DNA from: Paludibacteraceae bacterium
GTDB taxonomy: Bacteria > Bacteroidota > Bacteroidia > Bacteroidales > Paludibacteraceae
Assembly (NCBI GenBank): GCA_017454915.1
Contig: JAFTCC010000031.1
Coordinates: 1 to 49,923, forward strand
Reading direction: 5' to 3'
DNA: 49,923 nt
The notes beneath the pieces were generated by a model that ran no database searches, was not told where the DNA came from, and was given only the letters and a program-made list of their open reading frames with translations. Numbering within the stretch: position 1 is the first letter of the stretch; the number at the start of each line of letters is the position of its first letter. The position numbers and the translations under genes were made by a program. This document shows positions 34,301 through 45,100 of the stretch, piece after piece.

Positions 34301-35221
34301 ATGAAAATACTTGTTGCAACCGAAAAGCCCTTTGCGCCCGTCGCAGTCGATGGCATACGCAAAGTCGCTGTAGAGGCTGGTGCAGACCTTGTTCTGCTTG
34401 AGAAATATACCAACCGCCAACAACTCCTCGACGCTGTTGCAGACGCTGACGCTCTCATCGTCCGTTCCGACATTGTTGACAAGGCTATATTTGACGCTGC
34501 CCGCAACCTCAAAATCGTAGTTCGCGCAGGAGCGGGATACGACAACATCGACCTTGCCTCAGCAACAGCCGCCGGTGTATGCGTGATGAACACCCCCGGA
34601 CAAAACGCCAATGCTGTTGCCGAACTTGTAGCCGGATTACTTCTCTACGCAGTCCGCAACCGTTTCAACGGCACATCCGGAACCGAACTGAAAGGAAAAA
34701 CACTCGGACTGCTGGCTTTCGGCAACGTGGGACGCAACGTGGCGCGTGTAGCAAAGGGACTTGGAATGGATGTTTACGCATACGACGCCTTCTGCCCCAA
34801 AGAAGCAATTGAGAAAGACGGTGTGAAAGCCGTGGACAGCCCCGAAGAATTGTTTCGCACCTGTCAAGTGGTGTCGCTGCACATTCCAGCCACCGACGAA
34901 ACGCGCAACAGCATCAATCATAGCCTGCTCGACCTTATGCCAAAAGGCGCTATTTTAGTCAACACTGCCCGAAAAGAAGTCATCAACGAGCATGACCTTG
35001 TAGAATGGCTTGAGCAACGGACCGACGCACGCTATCTTGCCGACATACAGCCCGCATGCCACGAGCAGCTGCTCGAAGTATGCCCGGAGCGATATTTTGC
35101 CACTCCCAAGAAAATGGGGGCACAGACTGCCGAAGCTAACATCAACGCCGGAATTGCAGCCGCTAAACAAATTGTGGACTTCATTGTCAACGGCAACGAA
35201 AGATTTAGACTTAACAAATAA
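34301..35221 (+). CDS. serA: D-3-phosphoglycerate dehydrogenase, short Bacteroidota type
   Basis: This 306-residue NAD-dependent dehydrogenase oxidises 3-phosphoglycerate, the first step of serine synthesis. It has the substrate domain (VRAGAGYDNIDLASATAAGV near residues 69-88), the nucleotide motif LGLLAFGNVGRNVA near 137-150, and the catalytic-site Arg in VNTARKEVIN near 231. It lacks the ACT domain of long forms. Where most family members have a catalytic His in TPHxG, this protein has Lys270 in ATPKKMGAQTAEA. K-type enzymes of this kind are known, for example in Entamoeba histolytica. It lies in an operon with serC, which supports the substrate. Confidence 0.93.
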   Translation: MKILVATEKPFAPVAVDGIRKVAVEAGADLVLLEKYTNRQQLLDAVADADALIVRSDIVDKAIFDAARNLKIVVRAGAGYDNIDLASATAAGVCVMNTPGQNANAVAELVAGLLLYAVRNRFNGTSGTELKGKTLGLLAFGNVGRNVARVAKGLGMDVYAYDAFCPKEAIEKDGVKAVDSPEELFRTCQVVSLHIPATDETRNSINHSLLDLMPKGAILVNTARKEVINEHDLVEWLEQRTDARYLADIQPACHEQLLEVCPERYFATPKKMGAQTAEANINAGIAAAKQIVDFIVNGNERFRLNK

Positions 35222-35228
35222 AGAAGCA

Positions 35229-35253
35229 TCTGATTGCTATCAGACTGTTTTTT
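35229..35253 (+). terminator. Weak intrinsic terminator after serA
   Basis: TCTGAT (35229-35234) and ATCAGA (35239-35244) form a 6-bp stem, followed by CTGTTTTTT. Confidence 0.55.
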
Positions 35254-35283
35254 GATTACTACCTCACCCACAACTGAATTTCA

Positions 35284-36000
35284 ATGACAAAACGTTTCTT
35301 CATACTGCTGGCATCACTTGCCGTCTGCATCGGGATTTTTGCGCGCGGCAACGAAAGCGACACTATCCCATACAAGTTTTCAACCAAGTGGAGGCTTGAG
35401 TTTGGCTATGTGCAACCCTATCTGCGCCAGCACAAAGAAGCACGCAGTTTTGTCGAATATGCAGGACGAATTGGTTTTACCGTCGATTTCGTGCTCCCCA
35501 TTGACTATCTGACAGTCCAAACCGGACTCTACTACTCGCTCGGATATGACTACACGAAGCAAAAATTCGTCTATGCCAACGAGTATCTCGGACATGAGGT
35601 GTGGATGCATGACATCATGATACCAGCTCGCCTCAACCTTGATTTCAATGTCTGGCGCAAACTGCACCTGATCTTCTTCGCAGGGCCAGAATTTGGCATC
35701 GGACTTGCCAGAACGCAATACACTCAAAATCATCTGATGACCGACTATGGTTTCGACACACAAGCCACACTTAAACAAGTGATGGGCGAAGACTTCATTA
35801 CTGACGGCAAGCACGACCTCTATAGCGAAGGACACATCCGCCGCTTCAACTTTATGCTAGGCGTTGGCGGAGGCATTCAGTGGAGCCACTGGCAACTGCT
35901 CGGAGGCTACGATTTCGGAATAAATAAACTGGGCAAAAAACGCCAGTTTGACGGACTGCGCCAGTGGCAGTGGTACGTTTCACTCGCCTACCAGTTCTAA
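35284..36000 (+). CDS. Outer-membrane beta-barrel protein (porin-like)
   Basis: This 238-residue protein has a signal peptide (MTKRFFILLASLAVCIGIFARG) and a run of alternating amphipathic strands: KWRLEFGYVQPYL, IGFTVDFVLPIDYLTVQTGLYYSLGYDY, LHLIFFAGPEFGIGLA and FMLGVGGGIQWSHWQLLGGYDFGIN. It ends WQWYVSLAYQF, with the C-terminal Phe required for barrel assembly. The pattern fits the PorT-like outer-membrane barrel family, with no specific function assigned. It precedes the acyltransferase gene by 24 bases and is probably co-transcribed with it. Confidence 0.82.
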   Translation: MTKRFFILLASLAVCIGIFARGNESDTIPYKFSTKWRLEFGYVQPYLRQHKEARSFVEYAGRIGFTVDFVLPIDYLTVQTGLYYSLGYDYTKQKFVYANEYLGHEVWMHDIMIPARLNLDFNVWRKLHLIFFAGPEFGIGLARTQYTQNHLMTDYGFDTQATLKQVMGEDFITDGKHDLYSEGHIRRFNFMLGVGGGIQWSHWQLLGGYDFGINKLGKKRQFDGLRQWQWYVSLAYQF

Positions 36001-36024
36001 AAACAACCAGAATAACTATAAAAA

Positions 36025-36867
36025 ATGATAGAAAACAACGAGAAATACCGCCAGATGGAAGTTGAGGAGGGCGTTTTTCTGCCAGATGTGGGTATTGACT
36101 ACCCCACCGACGACCCGATGAAACGCCTCGTGCCCGCCCAGCACATATATGACATCAAGTTTGACGACACATATCCCTACATCGACCACTCGCGGCACTT
36201 CTGGTGGCACCACAGGTTTGCATACGCGCTACTCTACACGCACGTATTTTTCACCAACCGCGTCAAATACGGCTTGCGCATTCACGGGCGCGACATCCTG
36301 AAGAAATACGAGAAACAACTTGACGAACACGGAGCCATAACTGTAGGCAACCACTGCTTCCGCTGGGATGTGCCATGTATCCTTCAGGCTATACGTTTCC
36401 GCGAACTTTGGATACCAATGTTTGCTGAACACTTCCTAACAAAAGACAACTGGTACTTAGTCAACATTGGCGGCATTCCCCTGCCCTCAACTATGGGCGG
36501 ACAACGAAAATTCATCAAGGCTTTTGACGAACTGCATTCTCAAAACAAGTGGTTTCACTTCTTCCCCGAGGGTAGCCGCTGGGACTTCTATAAACCCATA
36601 AAACCATTCCAACCCGGAGCCTTCGACTTTGCCTACAAGTACAACATGCCACTACTGCCGGTGTGCATAACATACCGAGAAAGAAAGGGCATCTTCCGCC
36701 TGTTTGCGAAAAAAGAAATACCATTGCTCGACGTAACAATAGGTGAACCCGTGTGGCCAGACCTCAACAATCCGCGTAAAGAAGAGGTTTTGCGCTTGCA
36801 AAAACTCTTCCACGGCATCATAACACGCATGGCGGGAATTAAGAAAAACCCATGGCCCGAAGTTTAG
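36025..36867 (+). CDS. 1-acyl-sn-glycerol-3-phosphate acyltransferase family protein
   Basis: This 280-residue protein carries the PlsC acyltransferase motifs: the catalytic HX4D in GNHCFRWD near residue 110, and the substrate-binding FFPEGSRW near 180. It also has GGQRKFIKAFDEL and a later PVCITYRERKG block. Enzymes of this family transfer an acyl chain to lysophosphatidate or a related lipid. The 100-residue N-terminal extension, with FWWHHRFAYALLYTHVFFTNRVKYGLRIHG, may lie on the membrane. The exact acceptor lipid cannot be told. Confidence 0.88.
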   Translation: MIENNEKYRQMEVEEGVFLPDVGIDYPTDDPMKRLVPAQHIYDIKFDDTYPYIDHSRHFWWHHRFAYALLYTHVFFTNRVKYGLRIHGRDILKKYEKQLDEHGAITVGNHCFRWDVPCILQAIRFRELWIPMFAEHFLTKDNWYLVNIGGIPLPSTMGGQRKFIKAFDELHSQNKWFHFFPEGSRWDFYKPIKPFQPGAFDFAYKYNMPLLPVCITYRERKGIFRLFAKKEIPLLDVTIGEPVWPDLNNPRKEEVLRLQKLFHGIITRMAGIKKNPWPEV

Positions 36868-36914
36868 AAAAACAAGTCTTTAAGTCTAACAACGAAAAAT
36901 AAGTAACTCAAATA

Positions 36915-37424
36915 ATGAAAAAACTCTTAATTTCACTATTCGCGGCCTTGCTCCTGTGTGCATGCGAAGGACCGCAAGGACCGCGTGGACCACAAGGGCC
37001 AAAAGGAGACAAAGGCGATCCGGGAGAGGGAAGCGCCGGAACACAAACACAATGGGTAATAGACAATGTTACCGTCAACTATAATGACTGGGTGCAAGAG
37101 GGCGATTATCTCAGTGTTGACATACCATGCGAAAAACTCACCAAAGACATTTACGATGGCGGAATGATGAAGGTTTTCCTCATGTTCGACAACTACATGA
37201 ACGAACTGCCCTGCACCCGCTACCGCTCATACAAAATCACTGACGCCAACGGCAACGACGTGCTTAACGAAAACGGCAACCCGACTTACGCCTACTATTC
37301 ACAGACTATTGACGTGGACTTCAAAGTCGGAGGTGTGAAAATATATATCACCAACTCTGACTTCCAAGGTTACGACGAAGAGGCTACAGAGCCCATGACC
37401 TTCCACATTGTCTTAATTTATTGA
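36915..37424 (+). CDS. Lipoprotein with short collagen-like segment
   Basis: This 169-residue protein has a lipoprotein signal with lipobox LCAC (Cys at residue 17). A collagen-like stretch of about seven Gly-X-Y triplets follows directly (GPQGPRGPQGPKGDKGDPGE, residues 19-38). A beta-rich globular domain comes next (TQWVIDNVTVNYNDWVQEGDYLSVDIPCEKLTKDIYDGG). Such collagen-like lipoproteins occur in several Bacteroidota, and the triplets could drive trimerisation. No enzymatic motif is visible. The THUMP-like gene starts 9 bases after its stop. Confidence 0.8.
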   Translation: MKKLLISLFAALLLCACEGPQGPRGPQGPKGDKGDPGEGSAGTQTQWVIDNVTVNYNDWVQEGDYLSVDIPCEKLTKDIYDGGMMKVFLMFDNYMNELPCTRYRSYKITDANGNDVLNENGNPTYAYYSQTIDVDFKVGGVKIYITNSDFQGYDEEATEPMTFHIVLIY

Positions 37425-37433
37425 CAGCACCTC

Positions 37434-38687
37434 ATGCTTAACGCTGCCACCCGCAGTTTCATCGCCGACCACCGTGGCGACGATGTATATGCCTTATCAC
37501 TCAAAGCCAAACAATATCCTGACGTGGATATTCGTTTGGCTTTGCAGCAGATTGAGGCACGGCAGCGTTGCGCAAAAAAACTGCCCACCATAACCGCTAA
37601 TGACGACTGGGTGTTTCCTCCCAGGCTGTCGCTTGAGCAATGCTCATCAGAAGAAACAGCCTTATACAAAGCGGAACTCATAAGTCACATGATGCAAGAG
37701 CATGCGATCAATCCGGACGAAAGACCGACAGCCAGGCATGAAAATGCTAACAGCAACGCTGGTGCAACAATTGGGTGTGAAAACAAAAAGCTCCAACTTG
37801 TTGACCTCACAGGCGGCATGGGCATTGACACGTTTTTCGCATCACAACATTGCAGCGCAGCGACATACGTCGAATGCGATGAACATTTGTGCGAACTCGC
37901 AAAACATAACTTCAGCTATGGCAACATCAATGTCGTGTGCTGCGACAGCACTGACTACATTCACCACATGGCTTCCACAGACGTGATACTCATCGACCCT
38001 GCGCGGCGCGACAACAGCGGGCGCAAAGTGGCGGCACTCTCCGACTGCTCGCCAGACATCACTACCCTATGGGACACCATACGCGCTAAATCACAGATGT
38101 GCATAGTAAAAATAAGCCCTATGCTTGATGCCACAGAAGCTTTGCGCCAACTGCCGGAAATATCAGAAACGCATTATGTCGGAGCGGCGGGCGAATGCAA
38201 AGAAATCCTACTGGTTTGGCACATAAACGCAACAGGAGATGTCAAGCACATTGTTCATGAGCAGGGAGTTAAAGATTTCATTTTCACCCGGCACGACGAA
38301 AGCGCCGCAATTGCCGACATCGCAACCGGCATAGGCAAGTGGCTTCATGTGCCATCCGCCACTATGCTCAAGGCAGCACCATTCACGCTGCTCGCAAAAC
38401 GCTTTGGCATTAAGCAATTAGCGGTCAACACTCACTTTTACACCTCAGACACACTGCCTGCCGACTGGCACGGAAAGTCTTACCAAGTCGAAGGAATCTA
38501 CGGCTTGGGCAAAAGCGACATAAAACAGCTGAGACAACTTGCGTGCGCCGACATCACCGTCCGAAACGCGCCACTGTCACCAGAAATGCTGCGCAAGAAA
38601 CTTAACCTCAAAGATGGCGGAACAAACCACCTCTTTGCCTGCACACTCAACAATGGCGCCATACGCATCATACATTGCAAAAAATAA
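37434..38687 (+). CDS. THUMP-like / class I SAM-dependent methyltransferase (PG_1098 family)
   Basis: This 417-residue protein has a class I methyltransferase core. LVDLTGGMGIDTFFAS (motif I) is near residues 123-138, VECDEHLCELAKHNF near 144-158, and ILIDPARRDNSGRKV near 184-198. After it come a PG_1098-type ferredoxin-like domain and a C-terminal THUMP-like domain (ITVRNAPLSPEMLRKKLNLKDGGTNHLFACTLNNG). The combination is characteristic of a Bacteroidota RNA-modification family; the exact RNA target is unknown. It is co-directional with, and nearly touches, the collagen-like lipoprotein gene. A palindrome and the giant-gene leader follow its stop. Confidence 0.9.
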   Translation: MLNAATRSFIADHRGDDVYALSLKAKQYPDVDIRLALQQIEARQRCAKKLPTITANDDWVFPPRLSLEQCSSEETALYKAELISHMMQEHAINPDERPTARHENANSNAGATIGCENKKLQLVDLTGGMGIDTFFASQHCSAATYVECDEHLCELAKHNFSYGNINVVCCDSTDYIHHMASTDVILIDPARRDNSGRKVAALSDCSPDITTLWDTIRAKSQMCIVKISPMLDATEALRQLPEISETHYVGAAGECKEILLVWHINATGDVKHIVHEQGVKDFIFTRHDESAAIADIATGIGKWLHVPSATMLKAAPFTLLAKRFGIKQLAVNTHFYTSDTLPADWHGKSYQVEGIYGLGKSDIKQLRQLACADITVRNAPLSPEMLRKKLNLKDGGTNHLFACTLNNGAIRIIHCKK

Positions 38688-38733
38688 CACTAACATTATC
38701 CTGCAAATTACCATATAGAACCAAAACAAAAAA

Positions 38734-38756
38734 AATACAAAAGGAGCTTTTGTATT
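38734..38756. promoter_or_regulatory. Perfect palindrome overlapping the -33 box of the giant-gene promoter
   Basis: AATACAAAAG (38734-38743) and CTTTTGTATT (38747-38756) are perfect inverted copies around GAG. The right arm contains the TTTG at 38749-38752 that serves as the -33 box. It could be an operator, or a weak terminator for the upstream gene, since ATTTTTT follows at 38762. Confidence 0.55.
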
Positions 38757-38778
38757 CAAACTATTTTTTGTAACTTTG
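38749..38778 (+). promoter_or_regulatory. Promoter upstream of the giant surface-protein gene
   Basis: TTTG (38749-38752) and TAACTTTG (38771-38778) are 18 bases apart. The -7 box is a perfect match to the Bacteroidota consensus and the spacing is one base short of the usual range. The leader to the giant ORF is about 320 bases. Confidence 0.65.
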
Positions 38779-38829
38779 CTCGGTAAAGTTGGAAAATACA
38801 TTCACAGCACAACAGAACGAAAAATCATA

Positions 38830-38928
38830 ATGCCACAAACGCCTAATAATGTGAATTTTACATCTTCGCCCACATATTTACTATTGTGGACAATGTTCGT
38901 GTATAATAATGTAACATCATATCTTTAG
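38830..38928 (+). CDS. Candidate leader peptide (32 residues) before the giant gene
   Basis: An ATG at 38830 opens a 33-codon frame ending TAG at 38926-38928. It encodes a peptide starting MPQTPNNVNF and ending YNNVTSYL, with a hydrophobic middle (YLLLWTMFVY). A terminator-like hairpin begins 8 bases after the stop. I recognise no family, and no strong ribosome site is seen, so coding status is uncertain. Its place between promoter and hairpin is what would be expected of a leader peptide that tunes read-through into the giant gene, or of a separate short transcript. Confidence 0.3.
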   Translation: MPQTPNNVNFTSSPTYLLLWTMFVYNNVTSYL

Positions 38929-38936
38929 GACTGTCG

Positions 38937-38975
38937 GGCTGTGTCTATATCGCAACGGACACGGCCTATTTTTTT
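38937..38975 (+). terminator. Terminator-like hairpin in the leader of the giant gene
   Basis: GGCTGTGTC (38937-38945) pairs with GACACGGCC (38958-38966) with one G-T pair, and TATTTTTTT follows. It lies between the promoter at 38749 and the giant ORF at 39104. No other promoter is evident in 38976-39103, so the giant gene would need read-through or antitermination. Confidence 0.65.
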
Positions 38976-39103
38976 GAAGAGAAACGTTTTTATGATGTTT
39001 TCAACCGGTAGTGGCACCACAAGCTCATGTTGGCTATTCCCAAGCACAGAAAACAAAGAACATAATTCAAAAAATAATATCAACTTCATTAACTAATTAA
39101 ACC

Positions 39104-42100
39104 ATGATTAAAAGAAAACTCTTAACATTGCTCTCGCTGCTTATCATGGCAGTGATAGGAGCAAATGCGCAGGAGGCCTTTGGCGTAACGTGGCCAATGG
39201 GAGAAAGCACTGCCGGCACGGCCAGTCCGACGACAGTAGCCATTAACCTGACATCCAGCACCGGAAACGGACTGCTGGTAAACGGCACTAAGACGTTCAG
39301 CGACATCACGTTCACCAATCTTGACATGAACGCAAGTGAGTCGGGGAAAAACGACCTTGCCAGCGCACAAAGCCTCAACAAATACGTTGAGTACTCCTTC
39401 GTTCCTACCGGAGACATCACGCTGTCGAGCGTGGCATTCGATGCCGTCAAGTTCGGCACTGGAGATCCTCAAGCATTCGTCACACTGCTTATTGGAGACG
39501 GCGAAGAAAAAACAGTGATAGCAAGTGCGCCTATCAGACGCAACAACGACGAAGCTGTTGACATCAGCCACCATTACGAACTCACTGATGCTGTAGCGTA
39601 TGCCGAAGAGCAGGTTACACTCCGAATCTACATCGGCAAACTCGCTGCAGGAAAAAGCGTCGGAATTGCCAATGTCAGCATCAACGGAAAATTGGGAATC
39701 ATTCCATCGACTGAACCAGTAGTAGGACCCGTTGATGCCGAGTCTGTATTCATCAATTTCTCTGAACTCACAGACGGCCTCACCATTCAGGAGCCTCTAA
39801 ATTTCAAAGATGTTGTAAACATCATAGGTTCTGAAACCAAAAGCTGGTATGCTGAAAGCAATGAAAAAGTCTTTGACTGCGGCACCATGTTCACCATTAG
39901 GCTCAAATCCGGTGGCGCCGCCAATTCTTCAGGACGTTACTTTACCGTGGACGTGGCAGGACCATGTACATTAGAGTTCTACGCCATGTCAGGCAGCACA
40001 GGAGATGCACGCAATTTCAACATAACACAAGGAGCATTCAGTGCTGCTGCGTTAGCCTCACTCACTGTCAACGGCGAGAAAAATGTCGAAACTGTTTCTT
40101 ATAGCTACACTGGTGCTGACGCCACCACTCTCTACGTGATACCGCAAAAAGCCATTAACTTCTATGGTTTGTCGGTCATCTACAACGGAGAGCACCCTGC
40201 ACAGCACAAATACTATCTCACTGGCGAGGGTGAAACTTTCGGCGGTTGGAATCCGGCAGCTCTGGAATTGACCGACTGCTCATACACCTTAAACGCACTG
40301 CCGGCTGGTAATTACCAATTCAAGCTCACACAGGATGGCGAATGGGATGTCAACTACGGCATCAACTACGTTGACTTGCAGCAAGTTTCAGGAGCCACTG
40401 TAACCGGCAGCGACAACGTTGAAATGACACTGACCGAGGAATCCAACGTCACCATATCACTCAACGGCGGCAAGATAGCCATAGCCGCAGAGTCAACAGC
40501 ACCGCAAATTCATGACGTTACCGTTGCTCAGGCTCTCGAAATCGCAGGGGCTTTGGCATCTGGGGCTATTACTGATGACTATTACCGCGTAAATGTCAAC
40601 ATTACAGAAATAAAATCTAATGCAACAAATGTGGAAAAATATGGTAATGTCAACCTAACTGTTGCAGACGAAACAGGATCCATACTAAGTTACTACACTA
40701 ACAATCTTGGAGATGTTCCTTTCACAAGTTTAGAGGAAGTTCCCGCAGTTGGCTCTCAGGTCATCATCGTGGGACCGCTCACCAATTACAAAGGCACCAC
40801 ACCTGAATTTACACGCGGCTACATCGAACAAATTATCAGCACCCCGCAAGTAGGACTGACATATAATGTTGTCGTGCCTGAAAACACGCCTGCAGTATTC
40901 ATCGTCGGCGACTTCAGCAACTGGACTGAGTTCATTGAAATGACCAAAGTCAGCGACACGGAATATACCATAACAATCGCCAATGCCACAGAGAACGACA
41001 AATTCAAATTCACTTGCGGACAAGGTTGGGAATATGTCGAAGTCAACCCTGACTATTCTGACCGCGAGAACCACACTTACGACCCTGCCGCTGCTATTGT
41101 TGTAGAAGTTTGGAAGGCGATACCAAGCGTAGAACCACAGGTTTCATACTACCTTATTGGCGACGCCGACATCTTGGGCAACTGGGACGTGCAAAACGCA
41201 ATCCTGCTTGAAGACGGAGCTTACACATTCCAAAAACTGCCGGCGGGAACGTATAAGTTCAAAATAACCGACGGTGCTAACTACTGGGTCGGATGCTCAA
41301 TCTTCAATGCCGACGCAAGTAATATTGAAGTCGGTTGCGAATATATAGAATACGATCCCGATGGAAACCTCATTCTGTCTATCAACGAGGATATGAAGGT
41401 GATAGTCACATTCGACGGACAAAGCATCACTGTAAATGCAGAAGCCGTCGAGCCTGTCATGGCATCTGGCACCGTGGACTTCTACGTGCCTGGAGAAGGC
41501 GCAACGGCATCAACAGCCGACGCATACTACGAACTGCCCGTTGCTGAAGGAGGAATGGAACTTGACGAATACACCAAAGAGGCTGTCACTATCAAGTTCG
41601 TTACAGGCGGCAGCAATGTCAGCAAATCATATCCCGACAACCCGCCTTGTGTAAGGTTCTATCAAGGCAATACTCTTGATGTTACCGTCAGTGACTACAC
41701 CATGACCAAGATAGAATGGATTGTGGCATCCGGCAGTAAAGGTTTGCCTTCAGTCACTGTTGGTGAAATTTCTGGCGAAAACACAGCTGGTACGGTGGTA
41801 ACATGGGAAGGTGCTGTAACCGACGGCACATTGACTATTACGGCAGATAAGCAGTTCCGCTTCACGCACATGATTGTTACTTACACCGACGGCGACGTGC
41901 CGCAGCCGGCAGAGAGCATCACCTTCACTGTTGAAGTTCCCGAAGGCACTCCGGCAGTCTATATCGCAGGCCCGTGGAACGATTGGGGAAACAATGGATA
42001 TACCGCCATGACAATGGTGGATGCCACCCACTATACCGTAACCATTGAAGGCCTCACCGAGGACGGACTGGAATACAAGTACCTCTGCAGCGAAGACTGG

Positions 42101-45100
42101 GCATACCGCGAAGTCAAAGCAGACGGTTCAGACCTTGACGCAAACCGCACATACAGCGCCACCGTTGGCGATGTTGTGGAGGCATGGCTCGCAATCCCCG
42201 GCGAGGAGCCAGAAGAAGTGGCCTGCCTTGAGAACGAGGAACAGGTGGTTGTATTCTTCGAGAACACACAGTCGTGGAACGCCGTGAAAGCATACGCTTG
42301 GGCGGAAACACCGGGTTCTACTGCTGTTAATCAATTGCTCGGCACATGGCCCGGCACGGACGCTGAACTCGTTGAGGGCAACATCTACCGCATGGTATTC
42401 CCCGCCACGGCAGGTCAGCCCGACGACACATGGCAAATCATCTTCAACGATGGGACAAACCAGACTGCCAACCTCGTTTATCTGAACCACTACCTCTATA
42501 ACATCGAAAGCGCACAGCGTGAAATCACTGCCATCTGTGAAGTGGTCGAGCCTGTTATGGCATCTGGCACCGTGGACTTCTACGTGCCGGGCGAGAACGC
42601 CGTGCCATCAACTGCCGACGCATACTACGAACTGCCTGTTTCGGAAACAGGATATGACCTTGAGGAATACACCAAAGAGGCCGTTACCATTAAGTTCGTC
42701 ACAGGAGGTCAAAATATAAGCAAATCTTACACCGGCAATCCGCCTGCGGTAAGATTCTACCAAGGTAACACACTCGAAGTTACCGTCAAGGACTACACCA
42801 TGACCAAAATTGAATGGGTTGTAACATCCGGCAGCAAAGGTGTTCCGAGCGCAGACCAAGGCAGCATATCCGGCGAGAACACGGCTGGCAGCATTGTAAC
42901 ATGGACAGGTATCGTGACTGACGGGACACTGACAATCAATGCCGACAAACAGTTCCGCTTCTCGCACATGATTGTTACCTACGGCGACGATGTGCCGCAG
43001 CCATCAGAGGGCATAACATATAATGTAACTGTTCCCGAGGGTACTCCGGCAGTGTACATCTGCGGCGCATGGGACGGATGGACTGCTTTCACGCCCATGG
43101 AGAAGGTTGAAAGTGAGGCGGGCACATACTACACCGTTACCATCGAGGGCGCGACAGAAAACCACGGATACAAGTACCTCTGCGGAGAAAGCTGGGACTA
43201 CGTCGAAGTTGACGCCGAAGGCAAAGACATCAGCGACCGCACATACAACCCGACGGCAGCCGACGAAGTGGCTGGCTGGAAAGCTATTCCTGGACAAGAA
43301 CCAGAAACTGCCTACTACCTCACTGGCGAGGGCGACCTGTTCGGCAACTGGGATGCGCATGCCCTGCTCATGGAGAACGGCGCTTATACATTTGACGCTC
43401 TGCCTGCTGGAACTTACAAATTCAAGGTTACCGACGGAGCCAACTATTGGGTTGGATGCTCAATTTTCAACGCTGACGAAAGCAACATCGAAGTTGGCTG
43501 CGAAAATATAGAATACGACCCTGACGGCAACCTCGTTCTGTCAATCAATGAACCGATGCAAGTTACCATCACATTCGACGGTGAGAGCATCACCGTTAAT
43601 GGCTCGGAAATCGTTCCTGTCATGGCATCAGGCACCGTGGACTTCTACGTGCCTGGCGAAAACGCTGTTGCTTCAACAGCCGACGCTTACTATGAACTGC
43701 CCGTTGCTGAAGGAGGAATGGAACTTGACGAGTACTCGAAAGAGGCCATCACCGTCAAATTCGTAACTAATGGCAGCAACCCAAGCAAGACATACCCCGG
43801 AAATCCGCCAACGGCAAGATGGTATTCGAAAAACGCTATCGAAATAACCATCAAGGATTACACCATGACAAAGATTGAGTTCTTGTCACAATATGACAAT
43901 ACCAAGGGTCTGCCAACTGCCAGCACAGGAGAAATCACCGGCGAGGCTACAAAGGGTGGCGTATTCACATGGACAGGTGTTGTGACTGACGGAACACTGA
44001 CCCTCACCAACGAAACTGGCAGCCAGTTCCGCTTCTCACACATGATTGTAACTTATAGTGAGGACGTTCCGCAACCGGCTGAATGCCTAACATATAATGT
44101 GGAAGTTCCCGAAGGAACACCTACTGTTTACATCATCGGCGGCTTCAACCAGTGGTCATTCACCAAAATGACGAAGGTTGATGAAACACACTACACCCTC
44201 TGCATCGAAGGCGCAACAGAAAACGATCAGTATAAATATTGCTGCGGTGAAGGCTGGGAATACGTTGAGGTCAACGCTGAAGGCGGAGAAATTGAAAACC
44301 GCACATACAACCCGACTGCCGCAGATGCCGTTGAAGCATGGGCAGCATTGCCGCCATACTTCATCACAGGCGAAAAACTCGTTGGCAGTTGGGACGCCAA
44401 TGCTATGGTCATGGAGAACGGTTCTATTACGTTCACCAACCTTGCGGCTGGCTCGTATGATTTCAAAATCACCCGCGGCACATGGACCGAAAACTGGGGC
44501 TTCGAATCGCTCGGCAACGTTTCGGGCGCAACTGCTTCAGGCGGCGATTCCGACAATGTCAGAATGACATTCTTTGTAATTTCTGACGTTACAATCAGCT
44601 TCGACGGCGAACACATCAACATCACTGCCACGCCTGCTGCTGAAACTACGATTAGTACTTCAATGTTTGTCAACTTCTCGTCACTCGAGACTGAGACCGG
44701 TGACATCACCTCAAATGTTAATTTCAGCAACATCTACATCGTTGGCTCTGACAACAAGCCATGGAGAGTTAATGAGAACTCACAAGTCTTCGACTGCGCT
44801 ACCACATTCACCAAACGCCTCAATTCAGGCGGCAAGGCTTCGGCTGACGGAAGATTCCTTAGCTTCACCGTTGCAGGCGCATGCACGATAGAGTTCTACG
44901 CCATGTCAAACGGCAAGGATGTCCGTACTTTCAACATCACAAAGGATTCATTCAGCTCAACCGCTTTGACCACACTTAGCGTTGATGGTAATAATGGTCT
45001 TGAAACTGTTTCTTATAGCTACACCGGTACTGAACCCGCTACACTGTTCGTGATACCGCAAGCATCCATCAACTTCTATGGCATGTCTATCATCTTCAAC

